In this document: positions 11,991 to 27,434 of the stretch, in pieces | How positions within the stretch are numbered: the stretch's first letter is position 1 | Layout: each line of letters opens with the position of its first letter | NCBI RefSeq assembly: GCF_901933205.1 | Contig: NC_044574.1 | Span: forward strand, 18,089,733 to 18,153,732 | Direction of reading: 5' to 3' | Length of the DNA stretch: 64,000 bases | Source: Camarhynchus parvulus | Lineage: Eukaryota; Chordata; Aves; Passeriformes; Thraupidae | The notes under the pieces: model-generated | What the model was told of the DNA's origin: nothing | Seen by the model: only the letters and a program-made list of their open reading frames with translations | Database searches by the model: none | Translations under genes and position numbers: made by a program

Positions 11991-14900
11991 CTGGACTGCT
12001 TTTTCTATGCCGGATTTTCACTATATCTACCTTTGAACAGAATATTTTGGATCTGCATGAATTACTACATTCTCTTAGTATTTTGTACAGACTTTTCTCA
12101 TGGTATTACGCAGCAAATGCAAAAGCATCAGAGAGAACATCTTATTAGGAGCTAAACTGTAATCCTTTGTAAATAGTTAACTGCAGAGCTGTGTGTATTA
12201 TTTTGACAGATACATATACCATGCCTAAAAGCCATCGTTACTTGAAAAATAGCAACATAAATCCATCCTTCTGAATACCTCCCATATTATTTACAGCTTA
12301 ATACAATACCCAAATGCATTCTGTGAAGTAGGTCCATGCTGTAGCTAAGGTTTATTATTACAGATATACCACGCAGGCATACCCCAGCTATCTTTCAGGT
12401 AGGGAAGCTTCAGCAGAAAATATGTGGGCAGGGGTTCAAGGAAACAAGTATCTGAGAATGTATTTTGACAGTAAAATGGCATTGATGCAGCTAGACTGCT
12501 AGGCAGACTCTGCAGTTAAAAGTAGACTGGGTAGGTTATATCTTAATGTCAGTGCAGATAAACACTAAGAAATGAAAATAAAAGGGAGGAGAAAGAAGGA
12601 TTAACTACTGTGGTAGCTCTTAATATTTTTTTCCATTAGAGATGCATTGATTTTCAGAAATATCTAAGGACTGGCTTACAGGCTGCTAATGGCACATGCC
12701 AACAAGCAATGACAAGAATTGCTTGTATGGACCACCAAGAGCTTACAGACCAGTAGCTAAATAGCAGTGAACACATGCTGAATCAGGAATTAGTCCAAGG
12801 TCTGGAGCTTCATCTTTAGCCAATGCTTTCTGTTCTTCATGTTTATATCTCCTTCAAGGCTGTTGAGGGAAGCTTTTCCAGCCCTTTTATTTCCTCTTAC
12901 TTTTTCCTCTTGAAATGGAAATATTGGTCCTTTCAGCATGGGCAGCAGATTCTGTGTCCTTAAAGTGACCCATTGCATCAGAAGCTCCCCCAGCAGTGCC
13001 ACAGGATGCCAAAGATAAATAATTCTCAAAGGCAAACATATCATATCACTACACAAGGAAAGGAAAGGCTGTGAAGGGACATTATCTGAAATACATTGAA
13101 GAATATGTGCACATAGATGTAAAGAGGAAAAAGAGGGGCTTCCTCAGCTATCCTGTACCAGCCATTCCAATGATTCATTGTTCTGGCCTTTCCTTTAAAC
13201 ATTTATTGTTAACAGCCCTTTGGTTGTTTTATTGGGATTTTGGATAGTCTTGTGTGGGGGCAAACTCTAAATATTGCAGCTAAAAATGTTGCATCAAACA
13301 AAGACAGATGAGAGCAAGCTAGAGCAAAGCTGAAAGTACTGGAAAGATCAAAGGAAGTAATAAAATGGAATATTTATCTTTTTTTTTTTAAATATTCACT
13401 AGGGGCCAAATAGAATGATATTCCACACACATAAATTCACTGTTGAGTCAATGCCATGATGAAGCAAAAATGTCTGATACTTGTATCTCTTCACAAGCTT
13501 GGTATATACCGTACTGTCACTTGAAGTGTTGACATCAAGGACTTTAAAGGTGGATTGATAGTCAAGGTAGGGACTTCTATAAAGATTGGTGACCTTTCCT
13601 CCAAACCCTCCCTTTCACAATATGACCTAGAGCACTCATAAGAGCAGAACTCTGCTTTGTGCATGAAAATTTTATTAATCAGAGCTAAACTAACTCCTAC
13701 ATTCATTTGGAAGTAGCTACAGAGCCAGTGCTGTATGGCTGCCTCCAAGACTGAAATTCATGGATGGGAAAGGGTGCTGGTCAATAGCAAAATTCCTTAA
13801 AGGTCAGTTGAAATGTTATTATGTGATGCAGACCTGTGACAAAAGTTAGCTGCTCTGATTTTGCAAGATTTTTCCAACTAGGAATATTTATCACTAAAGG
13901 TTCTATTCTAAGCCCCTAAGATCTCCTAGGTCATAAACTGTGCCTTTCCCTTTGGCAGGGGGTAAGATAGAGGAGAAAAGAAATGCCTGAAATGCATTAT
14001 AGGAACACTAAAAGATGTATTTATGAGTTACCATTAATAATTATTATTTTGAGTGTTGGGAGTAAACACTCTTTTAAATGCCACTAAACCCACATTTGCA
14101 GGATGTAATTCTGGTCTGATTTGCACTATTCAACTTTAATTTAACAGAACAAAGTTACTGTCATGTACACAAGAGCAAAAGTGCAACTACCTCTTTATTC
14201 CTTAAAAAATCCTCCCTGCAGGGAGATACTTTCATAATAAAGCAAATTGGTATGTCCATTTGTGTATGTATCACAGGTGATCTGTTTATCAAAAAATGAA
14301 AGAACATTTCCTTCCAATTTCTGTTTTCCTTGTGATTGATATTAATTAGGTTTTCTGCAAAGCACGGCTTATCTTGAACTGAACCCAAAGCACATGAATA
14401 TGTTTCTGTGCAGTAAGATTTTCTTTTCTTGAAATGAAGAATGGGATGAAGATGCTTATCTGAGATCAAGCAGGCTTCAGGTAGAGTTTACATCGGCAGC
14501 ACTTTGAAATTCATTGTTAGAGTATAGTTGGTATCAATAAGGAATGAGAATAGTATCCTGGATTGTGACTGCATTTATTAACTTATTTCCAGCAACTAAA
14601 AAGGGAAAGCTGTCACGTACCTGCAGTCATAGTCTTTTCTTCCTGAGATGAAAGAGGCAAGTATAGTTCATAATGAAAATTAATGGAATCCCTGAGAAAA
14701 AAAATCACAGTTAAAAATAAAAGCTTGTGAATTTGAGGTCTAATGTTAGTAACAGAGTTGAACAGAAGTTTGCAGTGTAAGGGCTGAGAGTTTACTCCAC
14801 TGCCCCCTTTGCCTCCTGTCTGTATGCCATGGACAGCTGCTCTATAGGAATGCCCAGGAGATCACCCTGGCTGCACCAGCCCTGGTGCTGAATGCCATGC

Positions 14901-17900
14901 CTGTGCATCCCACTGCCAAACTACCAAGTCCCATTGAACTGCACCACACTTAAGACCTTTCCAGTACTTCATAGAGTTTATACCTAATGTTACAGTAGAG
15001 CCTTATTCTGAGCCTTATGTTTTAGAAAGGTTCTAGGTACAGATTCTAAATCTCTCTTTTCCGTAATACTTACTCACCAATATCCTCTGATGGAGTATTG
15101 TGAAGTAGATCCAGTGACTTTATTTAATTCTCTCTTTACACCACCCTGATGTAGGTTCTTTTTTCCCCTTCAGCTTCCCTCTAATCCCCTGCTTAGTGGT
15201 TCTGCAGCTCCCTTCACCCCTCACTGAGCTCGTTGTGCCCATCCAGCCCATCCAGCTATTGCACTCTCCTTCCCTTGCTCCTGTGCAAGCCTTGGTATTC
15301 CCAAATCTCCTCTCTGCTACAGCTTCACCACTCTACCACTGGCAAAATAGTTTACACTACTCTGTTGTGTACAAGTGCAGCTTATCCAAGTAGTGACAGG
15401 TTTAAATCCCAGGACAGTTAAACCCTTCAATAGTGTGGTCATGTATGACATGTAACTAGATAGATGTATTACCCAGCAAGCATTTCTCCTGCTCCAGGAT
15501 TCAGAGAGAAAAGCTTTTGCCAGCTTCTAACATCATTGCTTTTCTTCTTTGGCATATTTTTTCCCCCTTCTTGTTTTAGCAGCCTCCATTTGTTCCATGT
15601 ACCAGTATTTCACCATCACTCTACCAGTTATGGTAGTTACTAATTTCTTAAAAAAGAATAGCTGCAAGTTAGGGCTGCCATATGGCTTTTATTACTAGAG
15701 AATGAGTCTTTTCTTATCCCTTGCTTTTATTGTGCTGAAGAAACGCTGAAAAAAAGAAACAATATGGTTTGTGTATTTTTTCGCTCACAAAGTCCCAGAA
15801 AGGGCCACTCCACTTTACAGATGAAAGAAGTGATTTAGTTTCCATGCTAAATCACTCTTCAACTTCTCCTAAGCATAGACAGCCAATTGTGCCTAATCGT
15901 GTGTGGTAGTTCAGTGATATGGACTACTGTTCATTGGGGATTGAGCTGCTCATTTTAGTTAGGACCACAAATTGAACTCAAACCAAGGTCCCAAAGAATA
16001 AAGCATGTGTTTTATACATTAAGTCATTCCTCCTTTCTTACTTGGCCCGTGAAATGAATCAGGGAAAGATTATTTTCTGGGTAAATTGGTAGTAAAACCC
16101 TGATGCAGACAGTTCCACAATTTGATTGCAGCCTGACTTCCACTTATTGAATATCACATCAGGCAGTGGTTCAAGGGTTTCATATGACAGCTTTAAAATC
16201 TGCAAAGTTTTCAGAGGTACTTACTACATTGTGATCAGGTCACAGATCTAAATGTCAGTATTGTATGCCTGATTTGCACATTTCAAAACGATTTAGTAAT
16301 TTTTTCATTTTATCTGCATGCATGAAGTGATTTGGAATACAGAAACAATTTGGAATCATATTTAGTTTGTAACAGTTCAATTAACGTAAGTGCTGAAACA
16401 TGCTTCTTTCTTAGTAACTAGTTTAATTGGTTACTATTGCAAGAATAGGTTTTGAAAGAATGCCTAAAAGGCCAGGGGCAAAGTAAAGCCCACTCTAGAG
16501 AATCCATGTTCCTGCATAGGCATGTGTGAAAAAGAAATAGCAAACAGTCTTTGGGGCCACAGTGCAGTCTGTGATTGCCAGTGGGGAAAGGACACGTAGC
16601 CTGAGCAAGAAATGGACCTCTCAGCAACTGTTTTTCTTTGACATAGTTACCAGCATAACCTCAGCTCCCTTTGGCTAATGTTTTTACTGTTTAATAAGCA
16701 AGAATGGTAGAGCACGACAAGGCTACAAAATCTTAATGGTTCATTATATAAATCATATATTTAAACCTAGATCCAAGAAGTAAGTAGAAAGATAAGGTAA
16801 AATAATATAGTAGTGTGATTTATAGGACATTGCCATGTGCCAATGTCAGGAAGTGTTTGTCTAAGTAATTTAAGGAAACATCTGCTTTTCTTTTGAAAGT
16901 CTGACTTTTATTTTGCTAGAGCCAGAGATCTATTTTTTTAAAGGATTTGCACTTTGAAGCTTTTTTTTGCTTAGGTTTAAAAATAAAAAGGACATGACTC
17001 TTCAGAGATAGTAAATCACTATGAACATTAATTCTCTTCTGTTACAGTTGAATAAGGAAAAAAAACTGCATGGAAACCTCTATATCACTGCAAAGGAGTG
17101 CCTGGGATTTTGGTGAGATTTTAAAACTTTCTTTCTTTCTTTCACAAACCTGCATCATAGCTCGGTGCAATGAAATAATGAATATCTATGCTGGATTCTG
17201 GGCAGAAGAGAGGACTTGGGGCTGCATTTCTGTATTTCAAACTCTTTCAGCCACAAGCTTTTTGCTGCAATAATCCAGATGCAGTTTGCTGAGAGCACTG
17301 ACTGTGCCCACATTGCTACAAGGAAGAAGTGATGTCATTCCTCTTTGAGATCCTGGGAAGGAGTAAAAAGAGTAATGTCCTTCTCTGTGGGGTGGGGACT
17401 CTACTTGTCAAAACTTCCTTTGCTACTTCAAGAATGGGCAAGTTACTGAATGCCATTTATTCAGCACACAGAGGACTCATACATATGTTTATTAAATAAA
17501 CGAGCATGTGTTCTCCACTTTAGGTAATGACAAATACAGCTACTGCCAGGGGCTGAGGTAAGGTACACCACAGGAGCAGGTGTCATTACATCTGATTTCA
17601 TCCATCCAAATTTTAGGTCTCTAAATCAGCCCCTGTCCTTCCTACATAATAATGAAATCAGTACCTCAAGTGACAACAATTACCCTCTAACCTCTGTAAA
17701 ACTGCATGGGCTGTGAGAGCTGGGAAGAGGCACAGAAAGTCCCCTGGCTGGGGCAAGTCTCGGAGACCAACTAGATTAGTTCTTGTACAGACTAGGTGAA
17801 CCACAGCCAGTGTACAGCTATACATTCTGGAAGTGTATAGGCTATACACTCTGCAAGTATACAGCCAGTCATTCCTTTAAATGAGAGGATATCTTGACAA

Positions 17901-20900
17901 AAAAAGGAACCAACACTTTTACCATAATCAAAAGTTAGGTGTACTCTAGGCTTTCAGAAAGTATGTTAATAGATGACAATGATGTAATGTTGTAAAGATG
18001 TGGTGTAATAAATGATGCAGTACAAACTCAAATCTCTACTAAATAAGCTTGGAAAATGAGGATTTTATAGTACGTATATTTAATTCACTACCAAGACTGA
18101 TAAATTCAATAAACGTGTATTACAGCTTCTTAATTCAAGAAAATTAATTATGAAACTTTATTGTGAATAGGTATTAGCTGTAGGTTACACCTACATCTAA
18201 TGAATTTAACTAAAATTGTAGTAACATAATTTTGGATATTGTTTTATAGATGATTTCTCTTTTTATTCATTAAAGAAAAAGTTGAGATGACTCTCAAGGA
18301 AAAAATGAAACCTTTTTTAAAATTTTTCTTCTGTGGTAAGAGGTTCAAGAAATCTGTTGGTGGGCTGTCTTTAGTTGATGGTTTTGACCATGAGACTGAG
18401 AGAAGTGGGCTTCTGGTAATTGGAGCTGCAGGGCTGGGGAGGAGCAGAGATGGGCCCATGGGTGCATCAGCAGTGGTGGGAGCTTCTTCTTCTTATTGGG
18501 GAGACTTTGCATAACTGTCCACACAGATCTACCCAAATGCACAAGCTCACACTGAAAACTTTCTTCTATCAATGGTATCAGTTCGGTTCCTGGCTCAAGC
18601 ACAAAATGAATCCAGAAGTCAACTAATCCAGGAGCAGTGACCTAACTTGGACCAGACTGAAAAATCTGTCCATTCTTCAAGAGAAGTAAGTCCACCTCTT
18701 TCATCAGGGGCTGCATTACGAGATGTGCCAAAAGAGGACCATTAGATGAGAGCAACGAAGTTCCTGTAGATAAATCCAGGCAAATACCTGATGAATAAGG
18801 AGCTCTTGTGACCCCAAGCATGAAGACAGATGTCATACTGGAAACAAAAGACAAGGAGAATGTGAGGAAGAAATGAGCAGAGAGCACTGCAGGTTTTCTC
18901 AGTCCTGGAGCCTCTCAAGTTACTTTCACCAGAACTCTGGGGGATAATTAAGGATATTAAGTATACATTTAGTGGGTTACATTTAGTTACAGAGGTGCCC
19001 ACACCTCCACTGGAAAATTCTAAGGGACTGAAAGCTGGCAAAAGCTAAAAAAACAATGGCTTTAGTGAATTATATTCCAGCAGCCTGCTTTCTCCCGTAG
19101 CTGAACCCAAGTTTTGATTGTGCTCCTTGGCCTAATATTCGGCCTTTGTTTTCTTATGTAAATCAGGATGTTTAGTACAAATTAGCACTATTGAAAAACA
19201 ATTGCCATCCAAATTAAAATTCTGCCTTTCATTTTACACCAAACCTGCTGGGCTTTTTTAGATAAACCCTGCATCAACTTAGCTATAGTGTTTATGACTA
19301 AATGGATTCATTTTTTTGGCACAGTAGCCCTGTTTCTCCAATTGCACAATGCCAGTCGCAATTCTTATCTATTAGACCATCCTCAAGGGTCATCTGGGGT
19401 TGTTCCTGTGAAAGGTATTAAGCAGCTCCTTCCAGATTTTGTTCTTCTTATTAAGTTGGGAATATTTTCAATATTTACAAATATTTTCATTTTACAAATA
19501 CATGCACATCTATTCAAACATATGCATGTGTTTATATACACCTATGCGTGTGTGTATATATATTTACATACTGTTAGTATGTCCCACTAGACACTATTAG
19601 TTTTATTTTTATTTACTTTGTTAATTGCCTCTATTTATACATCTGCAATTTACCTAGATATTATTGGAAGGGAGCACTGCAAAATAAGGAAAGTACAAAG
19701 AGAGGGAAAGTAAAACAATGTATTGTTTTATAAACAATATAAACAATGTTATATAAAACAATACAAAAGGATGCCAAAAATAAATCCAGAAGAGGTTTTT
19801 AATTTCAGATATCCAGCCAAATGGGCTGGCTGGAGACTGTGCTTTGCCCCAGTACATATGAAGTTCAATCAGGAGGCAGGAAAAGTCCTTTCTTACATAT
19901 GCCCTAGGAAAGTATGCTTTAAAAAATTATATAAATGATGTCTTTTCAAAGTAATATGATGAAAATGATGATATTGTAACTCTGAAGACTTCTGATGAAC
20001 ATTTTATCCTCAAAGAGCACTTAATTCACAAAGGAACATCTCCCTAGCAAAGTAACCCAAAGCCTTGAAAAACAATATGAGCATTTGCAAAGATTTTGTA
20101 GTATCATCAGAGAGGTCTAAATTTGTAGACTGCAAAGCATGAACATCTTTGGAACAAACTTGTCTTTGGGATCTCAGATAAAGCACTTTCCCAGAGCCTG
20201 TTTTTCAGTGATTTCATCAAGGAGGTGATTTCATCAAAAGCTGAAGGAAAGCTAGTGCAATGCTGAAGTGATAAAAAACACAAGGAAGAAATTGTAAAGC
20301 CATTGAAGAGTGCAGCAAGGGTATCTTCAAATCTTTAAATACTTTCTTCCTTAATAATAGACAATCAGTAGAACTGAGCAATTATCTCCCTTTACAGATC
20401 TGAATAAAAAGATTTCTTAAATGGAAGTAGATCTATCTTATTAAATAAATAGTATAGTGTCGCATATTGTAAATGCAAAGTCAGACATCAACAGAAATGA
20501 CATATGCTACTTATCCCTGAAGGGCCATGGTACTAACACCCAAAAATAGACGGAATTTTCAGTGCAGAGCCTGTATGCAGCACAGTACAAAACTTGGACT
20601 TTAGAGTAAGTGTTAGTAAGTGCTACTGTGGGTGTCCTGGGCACTCCTGCACGACCCAACATGCTCCCACCATTTTCTTCAAAGCTATAGTGATTTAAGG
20701 TGACCTAGGAAGGCTGTGCTGAGAACCCACCCAGTGTTGCTACATGTAACATGAACTATTTCAGTTAAGAGACACTACTGAAAACAAACAATCAAACAAA
20801 TAAATACATTCTTAAATAAAGGAGATGAAACAAAGTCTTAAAATGTCATCACTTATAACTGAATGGATTGAAGAAGACCATGTACTGGTTTAAGACCAGG

Positions 20901-23900
20901 GACTGGAAATGGCATTTAAAATACTGCAGCCAGCTATAAATTCAATCACAAAGTGAACATATGAAAATGGGGGGGAAAATCAGCTCCATTCAGTTGTCAG
21001 ATATGGCCCTGTATGAATGGAGAAAGGGGTTCACAGCAGTTTTTTAGTTAAAAGTTCCTCTTACCAGTTCACATATCTTGGACTGGCTGATATACCATCC
21101 TAGATTTAAGGAAATGACAATTTCCTTCATGATGAAGTAGTCCCTGTTTATACCAGCATCATGCCAAACCTGGGACTTGCTGGACCCCCAGGCCAGTTTC
21201 CATTCCTCAGAAGAAGCCAAGATGGTGTAGAAGTGCTTTGGACTCTACAGCCTTGGGGACTAAGGATATTTGCAGAGCAATTACAGTGGATGCTAGTTCA
21301 GTGTGAGTGAAAACCAGGCACTGCTGCTTTCCATCTTTCAGCTGGCCATGGGCTCATTGGGCTAAACTCTGGGGGTCTCAGTCTGCCCATTACTAATAGT
21401 TCAAAGAACACACAAATCTGTTTCTAAATAACATCTTAAAGAGTAATTATTTATTTTTCAGGCAGCCCTGAGTTCAGCTACTGTAACTGCAAAGCTACAG
21501 AAAACTGGTTTGAGACAAATGATTAGAAATGCTCAAATTAGTACGAGCTAAGCTAGTAGTGTGTATTTCCTAGCAGTTTATGAACAAGGGTGTGGACACA
21601 GTGAATAGCCATGACCACAGAGCCCAAGGCATTCCCTTTGGCTCCACTCATGATGGTTGCCCCGTCAGGAAGGCTTTTTGCAATACTCTCAGCCAGAGCA
21701 CAGGTGAAATCAGAACTTCTCACTGGCCTGCAGGATGATTCTTCTGCGACATAAGGATGTAGATATAGCCAATGTCCTTGTTTGGAGAGAAAACTGTTAT
21801 TGCAGTCCATGCAGTCTATGTTTTATTGCTTGTAGGTGACAAATCCCAGATGAGGGGGTCTACATGCATATATATATTTTATATATCAGGGTAATGATAT
21901 GTACATGTGCATATATACAATCCTGCTTATTTGATATGTATGCAGGCATGTGCATATATTGGCCGAAGAGCAGGCATAACAGAAGGTTTCTGAAGATTAA
22001 ACATACCTTAAAAGATTAAATGTTAAACAAGCCTTACAGTCTTTGTAAAGGAACCAAAGATCCATAAGACTTTCAGTTTGGCCAAAGGAATATTTTCCTT
22101 GGCATTACCCGAACCTGTGTGAGCAAAATAGAACAATGAAAATATTGCTCAATGTTTCCCTCTGCACACAAGAAATAAATAGTTTCAAGGACCAGATACT
22201 GCCCTTGGCAGTATAATATAATAGAGACAGATATAACCGGGAGAGAGAGAGAAAACATCTTCTGTTCCTCTGAGAAGAGCCACTTTAAGAGGACTTGACA
22301 ATCCACTTTCCCACATTCAGAGGTGCTTGAATTGACAATATTCCCTTTCTGTGGCAAAGGACATAAACTCTGGCACTGACCAAACTCCTGCTTCACTATG
22401 TCCTCATTATCATCAATAGCTATGACTGATTCCTTTAGCTACTCCACTACTCAGCATAATAACAGATGCATTTCCATGCTCTCCATTACTCTGCATCTTT
22501 CAGAGCTTCAGATTATTGCCTTGACCAGTTAAATCCAACTTATTTTTTTTCTCTATCATAAGCATTTTGGAGTGCTGGACATACTAATTTTGTGTCCTAT
22601 AGAACTGTCCCACATACACTGCGTCAGAGAAAAAAACCCAACCCTAAATCTAAATAAGAATAATGAAATCCCTTAACATTACTATTAGAGAATAAGAATA
22701 GCATCTGTGTTAGATACGATAAATGCAAATAAGTCAGAAGAATCTCCAGTCTCGTATTAAGATGTAAATCATCTATTTATTACTTTGTGTATAAATGTTC
22801 CATTGCTATTTGCAAAATGATTAAGAGTAGTTTTCAGAAAATAAATCTTTTTCTTAATAGTGCAAAGAATGAGAAGAACAGAGAATAAATGGGAGTTTAA
22901 GAGGATGCTAAAGTTCTCCCATGAGCCTGGATGAGATTTATGTGCAATGTGAATAAAAAATGTATAGGACAGAACAGGATTCACTTTATTGTTGGTTCCT
23001 ACTCCATTTGTCTAGTCTAACTGTATTCTTTGCCTCCCAGACATATAGTGAGTCTGGCATTGTTGAGCAAGTGAGGGAATAAACTGCCAGTCAGCAGCTA
23101 TTTGAGGCAGCTTAACCCCATCCAATCTCATCCGACCCAACATTGTGAAGCAAGACCAGTGCCATGAGACTTGGAGTAAAAGCACGAATGCTACCTGCAA
23201 AGCTGTTTCTGCAAGGAAGAGGCATTCTGGAAGTCTCACTACCGAGCACTTTTATTGCTATGCCTTTTCCATTTTTAAATGAGTATGTAACTTCTTCAAT
23301 TATATATCAGCTTCTGTACAATGTCAACAGCTTAGTACCAGAACAAGCAAGAGCTGGTGGGGTTGTGATACACGTCTGATATGGCTCTCCATGCAGTTTC
23401 AGAGATGTGAGACTTCATGCTTGATGCTTGATGTCCATTCCCTATCTACTCTTACTAATGTTTCCACATAAATCTCTCTACAGTTGCCCAGCTGCAAATA
23501 TGCAAAAGTCCAAATCTGAAACTACTAACACCGCATTTGTTAGACCAACAATATCTGGGGGCTGGGAAATAATACCAATACTATTGAGCCATCATAGTGG
23601 AGGTTTTTTCCCTCATTTCCTGAGGATGGAGACTCAGGTTCTTCTGCTTCCTGCCTGTGTTGTTTCCTCCCGGCCCCCATTCTCCAGTATTGTCTGACCA
23701 TGTTAAAGCAAAGTTTGGTAGCAGGGTAGATGACTTCAGCATAGAGCAATCTAGCACAGCACATTATATTTCAGGAAATCAAGGGAAGAGGCAGAGGCAG
23801 AGCATTCTCCATTATTGCTGCTACAAAACCACCTCAGATTATTACAGATCAGAGGATCCACACAGGACAGTGCTGCAGTAAATGATCTACTTCTCAAGGA

Positions 23901-26900
23901 ACTACTTGTGGAAGAAAAATGATATTTTTTTAGCCACAGAATTATTCCAGCTGTTAATTGGGCATAGAACAGCCATTCTATGGTGTCCACTGTAGTTGTA
24001 TGGCCATCCTCCTGCCAGGGTACTGGCACACTCCACCAGGCCCCTGGAAACCCACAAGTGCCTCATGGTTGCTTTGTGCTCCCTGAAAAGAAAAATCTCA
24101 TGGGCTGCTGCAGCCAGCTTTGCCATGTTGTCATGGCACAAAGATGCAAACCCAGGACATTCCATCCTCTCCAAAGCAAGAAAAGGCCTATTGCCTACCC
24201 AACCCCGTGTCACCCTAACCCTCTAGCACCTCAAATTTCACAGCTTGGTTGATCAGCGTCATCAGCAGGGCCTTTGTATCACAGAGACAAAAATAGTAGA
24301 GATCCTGCCTGGACAGTAAAATGACTGTCAGAGACCAGGAAGGATAGATGTCACTGCTCTGCCAGTGGGGCTGCCAGCTCCGGCCCCAAGAACCCTGGGA
24401 GAGCTACGGCCAAGCACTTCTTGTTTTCCAGATAGCTGGAGCTGGGAAAACCTAGATCTTTTTCTTTCCCCCCACTAGGATTCAGAAGAGCTGTGGCTCT
24501 AGGTTTTAGAACAGTACTTCTGAGTGCTCTTCTTCCTTAGACCACACAAAGTATGGCAAAACTTTGATTCCCTGTGCACCCTTCCTAAGTGAGAGAGGTA
24601 CAGAGGCAAAGATGCTCACTCTATACAGCAAGTGAACTCCTCACCTTGCAGGGAGGAAACCAAGAGGGTGGACAGGTGTCAGCAAACAATCCCATTCCTA
24701 CAGTGGGAGCCAAGTTCCTCCCAGAGTTTGCCAGTAGGTTGTCACAAGACAACTCTGAAGCTGAGGCTGGAGGTTCCTGAAGAAGCCATCACACTATTTT
24801 CATCCAAAATGTCAGCACTGCAGAAGAGCAATGGCAGCACTTCAGCACTGCAGTGACGTTCTGTACCCTCTGGCACACAAGGTATGTAAATAAATGGGTT
24901 TCTGTCTAAATTCCATTGTATGCAGATTTGTACCAAAGAATTGTTGCGATGTGCATCATTATGTCCCATTATGTGATTGCAAGTAACCTTTTGTATAGCA
25001 GACACAATCCACGTAACATGCTGTGTGACCAGTTTACAAAGCAGGGCTCCTTCAGAAGGGCGAGTAATTAATCATTATTCAGCAACAGCACTCACCACTC
25101 CACACTTGTTGGCAAGGAGTGTATAACCCAGGGCATGCTTAGCTATGCCAATAAATTATTCATGCAATAGAAAACTAGTTAGCTGTGGTATTGTTCCAGT
25201 AAATGGTTAAAACAAGAAAGTACTCAGTTTTCAAGTGTGGGGTTGATTTTTTTTTAAATAAATTCACTGCAAACACATTGCATAAACAAGCATAGGCCTG
25301 AGTTGCAAATGCAGTAGGAAAGAATTAGTATAAGGCAGCAATGTGTGTTTTTCACAATGCCAAAGTCAATAATCCGAGGATGAGAAGATCTCTTGAAGGT
25401 ACAGCGCAGTAGCTTTATGGCTGTAATAATTTTATTACTTTATCAAGTACTAATTTAGTAGAGAATGAAACACAGATTGTCAAAAATAAACTGCAGCAAA
25501 TATTTTATTTGATGAAGAGTCCTAAGAGAAATTTGCATATTCTGCTCTTTAGGACATGTTTTACTTCATACTTAGCTTTGGCTTTCATTTACATTACACC
25601 TGGCGGACAATCTACCATGACGCAAATAAGGCACATGAGATTATTTACCTTTGATCACTGCCCACTATTTACATAAGCCAGGGTTAATGCAAAAGTCTGA
25701 TGAGGGTTAGAGTTTAATCACTGATTTTGGAGAGGCTGGATAGTACCTGTTTTCTCTTGTGTTGCCTTTTCTCAGGGCAGCTCAGTTCCTTTCTACTAGC
25801 AAATAGCAGAAGTCAGTATGAAAGCAAAAATCCTTCTATCATCCTGTACTTCACCATGCATGCCTACCAAAGGTACATTTCATCTCAGATCTCACTGTTT
25901 ACCAAACCTGTGAGTATAATTTTTTTGACTGAACCATTGGTAGTTTTTTACAAAGATATTCCCCTTTATATGAAAGTATTTTTCTCCCAGTTAATTCCAT
26001 TTGAATTAGGAAGAGCTTAATTCACCAGATCCAGTCACATCATAAAGATTACAGACTTTTTTTATGAAAGAGAATTGGAAATGCCTTTGCAAAACTATTA
26101 CTCCAGAAGACTGTTGAAAGGAAGCTGGAATAATTCAAAGGAATCTCAAAATCTAAACATGTTTTGAGGAATATGTTTCCAGCAGCAGAAAAAGTATGTG
26201 TAACTTCACCAAAATTTATCACTGAAGAAAACAACCTTTCACTTTGCTTTGGGTTCATAGGCTGCTAAGATTTTGGGTTGAGGTTGTTTGACAATGAGAG
26301 CATCATTTGAGGAATGAACACCAATCAAGTGCAACATTTAAGATTTATATATGTATTCCAGCTGGTTTCCATAATTGCATTGCACAGACACCAGCCGTTC
26401 AGCAGAGCACATCACGTAGCGAAGGATGAGTTGGCTTTCTCTTTTTTCCAGCAGAGCCATGTGAGGGGAGCACAGCGATGGGAAGCAGAGGACATACTCA
26501 CTTCCTCTCATGGAGGATTTCATTTTCTTCTTTGCTGAGAAGACTAGTCTCCTTTGCCCTGAAGTATTAACAAATATACCAGCTCCCAATGAAGACAGGC
26601 TGCCCTATATCTATCAATAGAATCTATATAGAATCTTTTCCCTTAGGGATTAATTCAACTTTTGATTCAATCTTTCTGAGCTTTAAATTATGATGTTACA
26701 AACCTCCAAGGAACTACTGTACTATTTGTGACCTTCTTTATTACTTTCTGCTGTTTGATAAAGTAGAGAAAATTGATTTATAGATTAGTTTGCTTGTGAA
26801 CATTGAATATCAATGGTGAGAACGTGATTCGCAGAAAAGCAGGAGAAGTTGGCATTGGTTAAAGTTTAATATAGCAATTTATTAATTAATGGTGAAGGAC

Positions 26901-27194
26901 AATAGAATAACTGCACATTAATCTTCAAAGAGATCCTGGAAGTGCAATGTGAAATAACAGCTATGAATCAAGGCATCTTGCAAGAGTTGAATTTAAAGTT
27001 TTCAAAACATTTTCCTCAAAGAATAATTTTGTCCATTGCTTCCACTTATATCCCCTAAACCCCTCTCTCTTCCCCTTAAGACCTGATGGCCATTTTTGTG
27101 TTTTCTGTAAGCATTAAAGGTTAAAGGTGGTAAGAGAAGCAGTTTTCCAAATGGAGCCTAAAATTAGGAGTTAGTTTCTGTATTTGGAATCTTA
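11991..27194. other. Intergenic, no gene recognised
   Basis: AT-rich non-coding sequence. Local features are a CTTT run near 17127-17143 and AT/TG-rich low-complexity patches near 19480-19565 and 21868-21960. Open frames such as the minus-strand ones at 21553-21810, 22073-22396 and 23902-24213 have no recognisable domain and no supporting splice pattern. Confidence 0.65.
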
Positions 27195-27333
27195 GGCCCC
27201 AGTCCAGGAGTCTATTTTTATTCAAAGCAGCCGAGCACTTGACTTCAATGGATCTAAAAACACTCATGCTTAAGTGCTTTGCTGAATCAGGACAGACTTA
27301 AGCACAAATGTAAACGCTGTGCTGAATTGGGGC
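27195..27333. mobile_element. Old palindromic MITE-like element 1
   Basis: The segment opens with GGCCCCAGTCC and closes with GTGCTGAATTGGGGC, so the ends are imperfect inverted repeats. Inside are TGACTTCAATGG and CTTAAGTGCTTTGCTGAATC, which match the palindromic core of an old dispersed non-autonomous repeat I recall as common in turtle and crocodile genomes. Heavy decay fits an ancient amniote insertion. The exact family name was not verified. Confidence 0.6.
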
Positions 27334-27343
27334 TCTATATATG

Positions 27344-27434
27344 TGGCTTGATTTTTAAAAGTGCTGAGAGACAGCAGGTCTAATTGAAGTCGATGGGAGC
27401 TGCGAGATGCTCAGCGTTTCTGAAAATCAGGCCA
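27344..27434. mobile_element. Old palindromic MITE-like element 2
   Basis: The left arm TGGCTTGATTTTTAAAAGTG and the right arm ending CTGAAAATCAGGCCA are inverted repeats of each other with a few mismatches. The centre has TTGAAGTCGATGGGAGCTGC, typical of a second old palindromic repeat seen in reptile genomes. It begins 10 bp after element 1. The following bases, to about 27480 (GAGGTGCCTGAATG, CAGGTGCTCAGC), may be part of the same composite. Confidence 0.65.

Noticed and set aside
14161..14469. 102-codon minus-strand frame as a further exon of the unrecognised gene
   Set aside because: Partly protein-like, but no acceptor/donor pair with fitting phase could be assigned.
22073..22396. 107-codon minus-strand frame as a small membrane protein
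   Set aside because: Hydrophobic stretch only, with no start context, homology or neighbouring exons.
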